From JAQGMJ01 sp036271855 (lineage in GTDB: Bacteria > Pseudomonadota > Gammaproteobacteria > Burkholderiales > JAEUOS01), in NCBI GenBank assembly GCA_036271855.1, contig DATAZV010000294.1, positions 1 through 19,379 of the forward strand: a stretch of DNA of 19,379 bases, written 5' to 3'. Shown here piece by piece: positions 13,453-19,379 of this stretch. The stretch's first letter is position 1. Each line of letters starts with the position of its first letter. The notes beneath the pieces were generated by a model, which worked only from the letters and a program-made list of their open reading frames with translations, was not told where the DNA came from and ran no database searches. The position numbers and the translations under genes are program-made.

Positions 13453-14606
13453 GCGGCGATATGTTCGGGACCGAGATCGGCGACATCGCGGCAGCCGATC
13501 AGCCCGAGCACGCGGTCGATCTCGTCGCGGTACAACTGGATCGCGCGCATTGCCCCGGCCTCTCCCGCAAAGGCAGTCCCATAAAGCGGCGCACGTCCGA
13601 TCAGCACCGCGTCCGCGCCCATCGCCAGCGCCTTGACCACATCGGCGCCGCGGCGAAAGCCGCTGTCGATCAGGATGGTCGTACGACCGCGCACAGCATC
13701 AACAATCCCCGGCAATGAACTGATGGTGGGCGGCGCGCTGTCGAGCACCCGGCCGCCGTGGTTGGAGATGATGATGGCGTCGGCGCCCAGCTCGGCGGCC
13801 TTCAGCGCATCCGCCGGATGCTGGATGCCCTTGATGATCGGCTTGCGCGGCCACAGCTCGCGCAGCGCCTTGACGTCATCCCAGCTCATGCTCGGATTGG
13901 TCGCCATCGAGCGGCCCATCGGCAAGGCGGTGATGCGGGTCTGCATGTGCTCGGGAAAATTCTCGTATTTCGGCAGGCCGCCATTGACGAGGTAGCGGCA
14001 GATCACGCCAAACAGCCAGCCGGGGTGCATGCTGACGTCGATGACGTTGCGCCGGGTGAACTTGAACGGGATCATGAAGCCATTGCGCAGGTTGTATTCG
14101 CGCCCCGGCGCCACCGGCGTATCGACGGTGAACACCAGCGCCTCGTAGCCGGCATCGCGCGCGCGCTCGACCAGCTTGTGCGAGAGGGCGCGCTCCGGCC
14201 ACATGTAAAGCTGGAACCAGAGAATGCCGCCCGCCTCCTGCACCACCCGCTCCATCGCCGTCATCGAGCCGGTGGCGAGCGTGAAAGGGATGCCGGCCTT
14301 GGCCGCCGCCTTGGCCAGTGCGATCTCCCCCTGGTACCAGGTCAGCCCGGCCGACCCGGTGGGGCCGATGGCGACCGGCATCTGCCACTCGTGCCCCAGC
14401 ACCGTCTTCGAAATCTTGCGCGTGCTGACGTCGGCCAGCACGCGCGGTTTCAGCTTGATGCGCTGGATTGCCTCGATGTTGTCGCGCATCGCCACTTCAT
14501 CATCGTTGCCGCGATCGATGAATTCGAACAGGCCGCGCGGCAGCTTGCGGCGCGCGATCTCGCGCAGGTCGTCGACGCTGTAGACGCCCATCAAGGGATC
14601 GCTCAT
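13449..14606 (-). CDS. FMN-dependent alpha-hydroxy-acid oxidase/dehydrogenase
   Basis: A 385-residue TIM-barrel flavoprotein of the glycolate oxidase / L-lactate / mandelate dehydrogenase family; oxidises an L-2-hydroxy acid to the 2-keto acid. Conserved residues: Tyr134 (FQLYMW), Asp162 (TVDTP), Lys259 (IIKGI), His283 and Arg286 (SNHGGRVLD), and the FMN-phosphate loop IDSGFRRGADVVKALAMGADAVLIGR (311-338). The position of the substrate-binding Tyr24 of glycolate oxidase is Phe29 here (LFEFIDRGNDDE). No membrane-anchoring loop of the LldD or MdlB sort is obvious. The start is preceded by AGG 6 bases upstream, overlapping the stop of the FAH gene only 6 bp away, so translation is coupled. It is the last gene of the Bug-FAH-oxidase unit. 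Its TAA overlaps the TAA of the convergent BKACE gene. Confidence 0.93.
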   Translation of the reverse strand: MSDPLMGVYSVDDLREIARRKLPRGLFEFIDRGNDDEVAMRDNIEAIQRIKLKPRVLADVSTRKISKTVLGHEWQMPVAIGPTGSAGLTWYQGEIALAKAAAKAGIPFTLATGSMTAMERVVQEAGGILWFQLYMWPERALSHKLVERARDAGYEALVFTVDTPVAPGREYNLRNGFMIPFKFTRRNVIDVSMHPGWLFGVICRYLVNGGLPKYENFPEHMQTRITALPMGRSMATNPSMSWDDVKALRELWPRKPIIKGIQHPADALKAAELGADAIIISNHGGRVLDSAPPTISSLPGIVDAVRGRTTILIDSGFRRGADVVKALAMGADAVLIGRAPLYGTAFAGEAGAMRAIQLYRDEIDRVLGLIGCRDVADLGPEHIAA

Positions 14607-14612
14607 AGCAGC

Positions 14613-15626
14613 CTATGCACGGACGATGGTGTTGGCCAGCACGCCCAGCTTGTCGATCTCGCACTCCAGCAGGTCGCCCGGCTTGATCCATTTGTTGATC
14701 TCGAAGCCGGCGCTGTAGGCCGGCGGGCCGGAACCGAAAAAGTCGCCGACTTCCAGGCATTCGTCGCGCGACACATAGGCGATCACCTGCTCGAAGCTGA
14801 AGGCCCAGTTGCCCAGCTTGCCTTCGAACCAGGTTTCGCCGTTGACGCGAATTTTCAGGCCCAGGTTTTCCACATCGCCAACTTCATCCGGCGTCACCAG
14901 GCAGGGCCCCATGATTTTGGAGGTAGCAAAATCCTTCGCCTTGGCCGGGCCCATGCGCAGCGTGAGTTCGGCGGGCTGGATATCGCGCAGGCCGAGGTCG
15001 TTAAAAATGGTGTAGCCGGCGATGTGTTCGGTGGCGTTCTCCGCCGTAATATCGGCGCCGCGCTTACCGATGTAAACGCCAAGTTCGAACTCGTAGTCCA
15101 TTTTCTGGCTGTACTTGGGCCAGCGGATCGGCTCCTTGTGGCCGGCCACCGCACCGCGCGAAGGCTTCCAGAAAATCGGCATGGTCTTGGCCGCTTCCGG
15201 CATTTGGTCTTTGCCGGTGATCTTGAACAAGCGCTCCATCCCGACCTTGTAGTGGTCCAGCAGCAGGATGCCGTCGCGCACCATGTGGGGCTTGGGCACC
15301 GGCGCCAGCCAGCGCAGTTCGGCTTCGTCGAAATTCAGGCGCTGGCCGTTGGCGCCCAGCGGCTTGCTCTCCTTGCGCAGGCGCTCGCCGGCGTAGGCAA
15401 TCGCGGTTTCGGCGGCCTGGCGCGATACGGCGGCGCCTTCGAGAAACTTCACCATGTCCGGCGGCACCACCGCTTCGGCGGTGCGCAGGGCGGCGTTGGT
15501 GTCGCCAGCCTCCGCAAGATAGGCGGCGTAGGCACCGGTCAGATCGACGGTGGTGCCATGCGCCAGGGCACCGATGCGCTGGAAGGTGCCCAGCGCGGTG
15601 GGGATTTCATAGCTGACGAGTCGCAT
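14613..15626 (-). CDS. Fumarylacetoacetate hydrolase (FAH) family protein
   Basis: A 337-residue member of the FAH superfamily, which hydrolyses C-C bonds of beta-diketones or decarboxylates/hydrates related oxo-acids, in the cytosol. Divalent-metal ligands are recognisable: Glu179 and Glu181 (DYEFELGVYIG) and Asp210 (FNDLGLRD), matching Glu199, Glu201 and Asp233 of mouse FAH. An N-terminal domain of about 110 residues precedes the catalytic beta-roll, which ends with a GSGPPAYSAGFEINKWIKPG cap. The length and PKPHMVRDGILLLDHY segment fit the 'fumarylacetoacetate hydrolase family protein' group common in Burkholderiales catabolic clusters rather than true tyrosine-pathway FAH. It starts 35 bp after the Bug receptor and ends 6 bp before the oxidase gene, so all three are probably co-transcribed. 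The precise substrate is unknown. Confidence 0.92.
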   Translation of the reverse strand: MRLVSYEIPTALGTFQRIGALAHGTTVDLTGAYAAYLAEAGDTNAALRTAEAVVPPDMVKFLEGAAVSRQAAETAIAYAGERLRKESKPLGANGQRLNFDEAELRWLAPVPKPHMVRDGILLLDHYKVGMERLFKITGKDQMPEAAKTMPIFWKPSRGAVAGHKEPIRWPKYSQKMDYEFELGVYIGKRGADITAENATEHIAGYTIFNDLGLRDIQPAELTLRMGPAKAKDFATSKIMGPCLVTPDEVGDVENLGLKIRVNGETWFEGKLGNWAFSFEQVIAYVSRDECLEVGDFFGSGPPAYSAGFEINKWIKPGDLLECEIDKLGVLANTIVRA

Positions 15627-15661
15627 GATGGGTGATTCTCAAAAGTCGGGTTGTGTAATGC

Positions 15662-16636
15662 CTATTGCGGCGGCGGCAGGTTGCGCGTGAGCTCTTTGCC
15701 GGCTTCGATTTCCGAGCGGATATAGGCGCCGAATTCCTCCGGCTGATCACCCACCGGCACAAAGCCCATTTCGGTCAGGCGCTTTTTCACCAGGGGGTCG
15801 CTCAGCGTGTTCACCACCGCCTTGTTCAGGGTGGCGATGATGGGCTTGGGCGTGCCGGCCGGCGCCAGCATGCCGTACCAGCAAGAGAAGCCGTAGTTGG
15901 GCAGGCCGGCGCTCTTCAGCGTCGGCACATCGGGCAATTGCGGCAGCGGCTTGTCGCTGGTGACGGCCAGCGCACGCAACCGGCCCTGGCGGATTTGCGG
16001 CAGAGCCGGCGCCAGCGGCGCGAAATACACTTGCGTCTCGCCGGCGATGATGGAAGTAATCGCCGGGCCGCCGCCCTTGTACGGGATGTGCATCATGTCG
16101 ACGTCGGCCTGCTGCTTGAACAGCTCGGCGGCGAGAAAGGTGCAGGTGCCGGTGCCGGCGGAGGCGTATTGCACCGCACCCGCCTTTGCTTTCGCCGCCT
16201 TGATCAGGTCGCCAATGGTCTTGAACGGGGAATTTGCCGGCACCACCACCACCGAAGGGCCGTAGGCGAGTTGCGAGATCGGCGTGAAGTCGCGCAGCAT
16301 GTTGTAGGGCAGGTTCTTGTACAGGCTGGCGTTCACCGCATGGGTGCTGGCGAGTTGCACGATGGTGTAACCGTCGGGCGGCGAATGCGCGCCGATGTCC
16401 GCGCCGATATTGCCGCCGGCGCCGGCGCGATTGTCCACCACCACCTGCTGGCCGAGTACCTCCGAAAGCTTTTCTCCTACCGTGCGCGCCAGGGCGTCGA
16501 TATTGCTGCCGGGCTGGTCGGTGACGACATAGCGGATCGGATGATCCGGATATTTCTGGGCTGCCGCATGGCTTGCCGCCGCCATCACGAAGATGGCCAT
16601 TCCGAGCCTGGATACAGCGCGGCAAAAGGGCGCCAT
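15662..16636 (-). CDS. Tripartite tricarboxylate transporter (Bug/TctC) periplasmic receptor
   Basis: A 324-residue extracytoplasmic solute-binding protein of the Bug family, which captures small carboxylates such as dicarboxylates, tricarboxylates or nicotinate for a TctAB membrane pair. The signal peptide is MAPFCRAVSRLGMAIFVMAA with cleavage after HAAA (mature QKYPDHPIRY). Hallmarks: the VVDNRAGAGGNIGA loop, PPDGYTIV, IPYKGGGPAI (both ligand-contacting loops) and the final D-P-x-V-x-x-R-L-x-x-x-G segment. I chose the ATG at 16636 because an AGGAGG (16644-16649) precedes it at ideal spacing; an in-frame upstream ATG at 16714 gives a 26-residue extension without export features. No TctA/TctB gene is in the window, as is common for orphan Bug receptors. 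It is the first gene of the Bug-FAH-oxidase unit. Confidence 0.94.
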   Translation of the reverse strand: MAPFCRAVSRLGMAIFVMAAASHAAAQKYPDHPIRYVVTDQPGSNIDALARTVGEKLSEVLGQQVVVDNRAGAGGNIGADIGAHSPPDGYTIVQLASTHAVNASLYKNLPYNMLRDFTPISQLAYGPSVVVVPANSPFKTIGDLIKAAKAKAGAVQYASAGTGTCTFLAAELFKQQADVDMMHIPYKGGGPAITSIIAGETQVYFAPLAPALPQIRQGRLRALAVTSDKPLPQLPDVPTLKSAGLPNYGFSCWYGMLAPAGTPKPIIATLNKAVVNTLSDPLVKKRLTEMGFVPVGDQPEEFGAYIRSEIEAGKELTRNLPPPQ

Positions 16637-16643
16637 TTGTACT

Positions 16644-16649
16644 CCTCCT
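16644..16649 (-). promoter_or_regulatory. Strong Shine-Dalgarno that fixes the Bug receptor start
   Basis: On the minus strand AGGAGG lies 7 bases before ATG 16636. Upstream alternatives lack such a site. Confidence 0.8.
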
Positions 16650-16791
16650 CTAGAGCTTGTTTCCGGCCCCTCTTGGGCTGGGCCTGGTTTCTGACTGATG
16701 ACCGGCTTGTTCATGCATCCGGCAATTGCGAATGTGCCGGATCAGCCTATCGAATGGTAGCAGCCGCCGCAAGGAGGAGAAGCACCAAGCT

Positions 16792-16870
16792 GCGTATACG
16801 CCGGATTCGCAAACGCGGGCGCAAGGGCATCTCACTATACGAGACGCCGCAAAGCCGTCCTGCCTATACT
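16792..16870. promoter_or_regulatory. Control region between Bug operon and flavin monooxygenase
   Basis: This divergent gap (16637-16922, no gene) holds a perfect 10-base palindrome GCGTATACGC (16792-16801), a dyad TCTC-N7-GAGA (16830-16844, core ACTATAC), and a -10-like TATACT (16865-16870) about 52 bases before the monooxygenase start. On the minus strand the dyad reads CGTATAGT, which contains a -10-like TATAGT for the Bug operon. The dyads may be operators for the IclR-family regulator encoded at 18400-19245, but this is inference; no good -35 was found. Confidence 0.35.
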
Positions 16871-16922
16871 GGACTCACAAGACTTCAATCACCCAATCTC
16901 ATACCGATTCGCGGAGACTCCC

Positions 16923-18020
16923 ATGCGCCTTGGCTATTTCACCATGCCCGTGCACCCGGCCCACCGGCCGCCTGCCGAAACCCTGGACGAGGACCGTGAG
17001 GCGATCATCCTCGCCGACCAGTTGGGCTTTTACGACGCCTTCATCGGCGAACACCTGACCGAGCCCTCCGAGAATGTCACCAACAGCTTCATCTTCCTGG
17101 CCTCGCTGATCCACGCCACCAAGCAGATCAAGCTGGGCACCGGCACCTCCAACCTGTCGCACACCCATCCGACCCTGGTGGCTTCGCATGCCGCGATGTT
17201 CGACCACATGGCCCGCGGCCGCTTCATCCTCGGCATCAGCCCGGGTGCGCTGTCTTCCGACGCCGAAGCCCTGGGCATGCTGGAGCAGGATCGCAACAAG
17301 ATGTTCGCCGAGGCGATCGACGTGATTCTCGCCATCTGGGAACGTGAAGCGCCTTACGACATCGACTTTCCCGACAACCGCTTCAAGGTCACCACCGCCA
17401 AGACTTCGGTGGCAGAGCTCGGGCGCGGCAAGATGTACAAGCCCTACCAGCAGCCGCGGCCGGAAATCGTCGGCACCGTGGTCGCCCCTTTTTCCAAGGG
17501 CGTGATCGCCATGGGCGAGCGCGACTTCCACCCGCTGTCGGCCAACTTCCTGCTGGATAAATACCTGGCCAGCCACTGGACCAATTACGCCGAAGGCAAG
17601 AAGCGCGCGGGCGTCAAGGCCGACGTCGCCGACTGGCGCATCGCCCGTACCATTTTCGTCGCCGACGACGACAAGGTAGCAATGGACTACGGCCGCCGCA
17701 ACCCCAACAGCCCCTATCGCTATTACTGGAAGCTGCTGCTGAAAAAGATGATGCTGTCCAAGCGCCACATCATTTTCAAGACCAGCGAATCGCAGGACGA
17801 CAGCGAACTGACCGAAGACTACATGGTGGACAACCTGGTGGTCTGCGGCAGCGTCGACAAGGTGGTCGACGACCTCCTGGCGCTGCGCGAGAAGTCCGGC
17901 GACTTCGGCGAAATCGTCTATGCCGGCATGGACTGGGTCGACCCCAAGCTGGCCAAGCGCTCGATGGAGCTGATGGCCACCGAAGTGATGCCGCGGGTCA
18001 ACAAGGCCATCGGCGCCTGA
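16923..18020 (+). CDS. Luciferase-like (LLM class) flavin-dependent monooxygenase
   Basis: A 365-residue reduced-flavin-dependent oxygenase with the bacterial luciferase TIM-barrel fold, needing FMNH2 (or F420) from a separate reductase. Motifs include LGYFTMPVHP at the first strand, DAFIGEHL, LGTGTSNLSHTHP and the flavin-binding GRFILGISPGALSSDAEALG (about 99-118), where the catalytic-loop Ser/Asp region of limonene-monooxygenase-like enzymes lies. A variable insert (about 145-170) precedes a segment (ANFLLDKYLASHW) near residue 205. The C-terminal VCGSVDKVVDDLLALR is the typical end of the family. The start has a GGAG box 8 bases upstream. It diverges from the Bug operon and ends before a stable hairpin. 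The substrate is unknown; limonene/terpene or alkane-type oxygenation are guesses from distant relatives. Confidence 0.9.
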   Translation: MRLGYFTMPVHPAHRPPAETLDEDREAIILADQLGFYDAFIGEHLTEPSENVTNSFIFLASLIHATKQIKLGTGTSNLSHTHPTLVASHAAMFDHMARGRFILGISPGALSSDAEALGMLEQDRNKMFAEAIDVILAIWEREAPYDIDFPDNRFKVTTAKTSVAELGRGKMYKPYQQPRPEIVGTVVAPFSKGVIAMGERDFHPLSANFLLDKYLASHWTNYAEGKKRAGVKADVADWRIARTIFVADDDKVAMDYGRRNPNSPYRYYWKLLLKKMMLSKRHIIFKTSESQDDSELTEDYMVDNLVVCGSVDKVVDDLLALREKSGDFGEIVYAGMDWVDPKLAKRSMELMATEVMPRVNKAIGA

Positions 18021-18036
18021 ACCGCCCGCTGCTCAC

Positions 18037-18059
18037 GACCCGGCCTGCCGTGCCGGGTC
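18037..18059 (+). terminator. Hairpin terminator after the flavin monooxygenase
   Basis: GACCCGGC (18037-18044) and GCCGGGTC (18052-18059) form a perfect 8-pair stem with a 7-base loop, 16 bases after the stop codon. Only a short pyrimidine-rich TTCGG tail follows, so termination may be incomplete. Confidence 0.55.
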
Positions 18060-18104
18060 TTCGGTCCAGACAGCGGCCGGTGCGTTGCGCCGCCGGCTTG
18101 ATGA

Positions 18105-18110
18105 GATAAT
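18105..18110 (+). promoter_or_regulatory. Candidate -10 box for the small DNA-binding-like gene
   Basis: GATAAT, 24 bases before the ATG at 18135, with AAGG as a possible ribosome-binding site in between. No good -35 is found at 16-18 bases. Confidence 0.3.
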
Positions 18111-18134
18111 CCACGCTTTTTGTGAAGGTTAAGC

Positions 18135-18323
18135 ATGCCCAAGAGCCGTGCCGCGAGGCCTCGGGGCCGTCCGTTCAAGACGGTTTTCATCAACGTAGAA
18201 GTCCGCACCACCACGCGGGATGCAATCAGTGAATTGAAGAAGGTCACCGGCCTGCGCACGCAGGGCGAGGTGCTGGATCACCTGCTCGCCGACGTCATGC
18301 GCCGGCGCCCCAAAGGCGTATAG
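18135..18323 (+). CDS. Small basic protein, AT-hook plus ribbon-helix-helix-like
   Basis: 62 residues; I do not recognise an exact family. The N-terminus PKSRAARPRGRPFK is very basic and contains an AT-hook core (RGRP). It is followed by a possible beta-strand VFINVEVR (about 17-24) and two helices, TTRDAISELKKVTG (about 26-39) and TQGEVLDHLLADVMRR (about 42-57). A strand followed by two helices is the layout of the ribbon-helix-helix (MetJ/Arc) DNA-binding fold, so a dimeric DNA-binding protein or antitoxin-like regulator is plausible, but a toxin partner is not seen beside it. AAGG 7 bases upstream supports the ATG. It lies between the monooxygenase terminator and the IclR gene. Coding potential is supported by third-position GC and a coherent fold. 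Confidence 0.65.
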   Translation: MPKSRAARPRGRPFKTVFINVEVRTTTRDAISELKKVTGLRTQGEVLDHLLADVMRRRPKGV

Positions 18324-18338
18324 CGGGACTGCCGCCGG

Positions 18339-18390
18339 ATGCGATAGAGTGCGCTCACGGCGCCGCATGGGCCGTGCCATCCTATCGCAT
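18339..18390. promoter_or_regulatory. Nested inverted repeats ahead of the IclR gene
   Basis: ATGCGATAG (18339-18347) is repeated inverted as CTATCGCAT (18382-18390), separated by 34 bases. Inside it, CACGGC (18356-18361) is matched by GCCGTG (18371-18376). The block ends 9 bases before the ATG at 18400. It could be a pair of operator half-sites for autoregulation or a two-stem RNA leader. Its position supports 18400 as the IclR start rather than upstream GTG/ATG codons within the repeat. Confidence 0.45.
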
Positions 18391-18399
18391 ACCGCCGCC

Positions 18400-19245
18400 A
18401 TGCCGCGAGAAACCGCAGCCCCGAAGCGCCGCCCGGCCCTCGCCGCCGGCAAGGCCCTGCCCGGCCGCCAGCACACCGCCGGCGCCCAGAGCATCAACCG
18501 TTCGGTGGCGATATTGCGCATCGTCGCGGCGCACGGCCGCGCCGGCGCCAGCCTGAAGGACGTGGCCGCCGCCAGCGGCCTGCACCGGGCCACCGCCCAT
18601 CGCATCCTGCGTGCCCTGGTCGACGAGCGCCTGCTGGAGCAGGACGATGCCAGCCGTGCCTTTCGCCTCGGGCTGGAACTCTACGCACTGGGCATCCGCA
18701 TGGGCCTGCAACTCGACATCAAGCGCCTGGCGCAAGCCTCGATCGAGCGCCTGTGGAGCGTCACCCATGAAACCATTTATCTCGGCATCCGCAGCGGCTA
18801 CGACGCGCTGTGCATCGACATGCGCGAGGGCACCAGCGAGCGCCGCCTGAAGCTGTACACGGAGGACGTCTGGCCGCTCGGCGTGGGCTCGATCGGCATG
18901 ACTCTGCTGGCCCACCTGCCCGACTGGGAGGTGGCCGAGATCATCGCCGAGAATGCGCCGCGGGTGAAGCGTTACGCCGCCTACCATAGTGAAAAACTGC
19001 TCGCCCGGGTGGCGGAGACGCGGCGCCAGGGTTACGCATTGGATGCCAGCGACGACGCTTCCGCCGGCATGTGCGGGATCGGCGTGCCGATCCTCGACGA
19101 GCATCAGCGCCCGATCGCCTCCTTGTGCGTGGTCGGCCTGGCCGCGCGCATGGACGAGCGCAAGCGCCAGCAGATCATCGAGCAGATGTGGAAGGAATCG
19201 GCCGCCATCTCCAAACTATGGCTGGACTCGAGGACCAAGAACTGA
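18400..19245 (+). CDS. IclR-family transcriptional regulator
   Basis: 281 residues from the ATG at 18400 (in-frame starts at 18349 and 18367 would extend into the inverted repeat). A basic, Ala/Pro-rich N-terminus of about 26 residues precedes the winged helix-turn-helix: SINRSVAILRIVAAHG, then ASLKDVAAASGLHRATAHRILRALVDERLLEQDD (recognition helix around LHRATAHRILR). The C-terminal IclR effector-binding (GAF-like) domain contains FRLGLELYALG, HETIYLGIRSG, a GVGSIGMTLLAHLPDWEV segment and MCGIGVPILDEHQRPIASLCVVG. Such proteins control catabolic operons, most often acting on a divergent or nearby promoter, in response to the pathway substrate. Here the nearest plausible targets are the monooxygenase and Bug-FAH-oxidase operons (inference) and its own gene. 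No clear Shine-Dalgarno is seen. Confidence 0.9.
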   Translation: MPRETAAPKRRPALAAGKALPGRQHTAGAQSINRSVAILRIVAAHGRAGASLKDVAAASGLHRATAHRILRALVDERLLEQDDASRAFRLGLELYALGIRMGLQLDIKRLAQASIERLWSVTHETIYLGIRSGYDALCIDMREGTSERRLKLYTEDVWPLGVGSIGMTLLAHLPDWEVAEIIAENAPRVKRYAAYHSEKLLARVAETRRQGYALDASDDASAGMCGIGVPILDEHQRPIASLCVVGLAARMDERKRQQIIEQMWKESAAISKLWLDSRTKN

Positions 19246-19332
19246 ACGCGCGCGTGGCTCAAGCGCCCTGTATGATCCCGCCCTGATCGACGCATTGCCG
19301 GCACGGTCGCGCAGTGGCTTCCGGATAAATTC

Positions 19333-19379
19333 ATGACACAACAACAAACAGAAAACCAGCGCGGCGCGCTCAGGATTCT
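19333..19379 (+). CDS. Start of an unidentified gene, cut by window end
   Basis: An ATG at 19333 opens 15 complete codons (MTQQQTENQRGALRI) and runs off the edge. A GGA lies 7 bases upstream. A TATGAT (19271-19276) could be its -10 box, without a clear -35. Too short for identification, and it could be a chance reading frame, although the region between the IclR stop and here contains no other candidate. Confidence 0.4.
   Translation, partial: MTQQQTENQRGALRI

Noticed and set aside
13758..15635. A long plus-strand reading frame (625 codons)
   Set aside because: Fully antisense to the hydroxy-acid oxidase and FAH genes, which have complete family motifs; composition is typical of a shadow frame.
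16637..16714. Upstream ATG for the Bug receptor
   Set aside because: It would hide the signal peptide behind 26 polar residues, and the AGGAGG site supports 16636.
16650..16835. Possible 61-residue minus-strand gene
   Set aside because: It overlaps the Bug start region, its Cys/Arg-rich product shows no family pattern, and dyad elements occupy the same DNA.

Overview
This window looks like chromosomal DNA from a GC-rich betaproteobacterium, probably Burkholderiales. The evidence is a tripartite-tricarboxylate (Bug/TctC-type) receptor, a TTT-FAH-hydroxyacid oxidase cluster, a DUF3135-like protein, a GH15 enzyme beside transaldolase, and strong G/C third-position bias. The genus is inferred from gene content only. 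I see no rRNA, tRNA, CRISPR array, insertion sequence or phage gene.

Layout. (1) 1-1010, minus: N-terminal two thirds of a DHA2-type MFS exporter, cut by the window edge. (2) 1253-2899, minus: aldo/keto reductase followed by a two-domain NIPSNAP protein, with a good terminator hairpin. (3) 3084-5459, plus: two tandem paralogous amidohydrolases of the ACMSD-like (amidohydrolase_2) type, both with a twin-arginine signal and a lipobox-like Cys. (4) 5528-5902, plus: a DUF3135-like small protein with a promoter placed for leaderless transcription. (5) 5949-10799: a sugar-metabolism block with a GH15 enzyme on minus, diverging from an overlapping tal-pgl-glk operon on plus. (6) 10944-13452, plus: a GMC oxidoreductase and a beta-keto acid cleavage enzyme (BKACE/DUF849) gene interrupted by one in-frame TAG. 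(7) 13449-16636, minus: Bug receptor, FAH-family hydrolase and FMN-dependent alpha-hydroxy-acid oxidase, tightly spaced. (8) 16923-18020, plus: luciferase-like flavin monooxygenase. (9) 18135-19245, plus: a small AT-hook/ribbon-helix-helix-like protein and an IclR-family regulator preceded by a long inverted repeat. (10) From 19333 a new coding region begins and leaves the window.

How the genes may work together. The blocks on both sides of the sugar operon look catabolic: solute capture (Bug receptor), flavin monooxygenase, FMN and GMC dehydrogenases, FAH-type C-C hydrolase, beta-keto acid cleavage, aldo/keto reductase, secreted metal hydrolases or decarboxylases, an efflux pump and an IclR regulator. 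Together they suggest degradation of an oxygenated organic acid or alicyclic/aromatic compound. The substrate cannot be read from sequence. The sugar block links alpha-glucan or trehalose hydrolysis (GH15) to glucose phosphorylation (Glk), lactone hydrolysis (Pgl) and the non-oxidative pentose phosphate pathway (Tal); no zwf is present inside the window.

The points most worth a second look are the lone amber codon in the BKACE gene, the two exported amidohydrolases with a CCPC motif and a strongly homogenised 3' part, the leaderless-type DUF3135 promoter, the paired dyads between GH15 and tal, and the inverted repeat ahead of the IclR gene.
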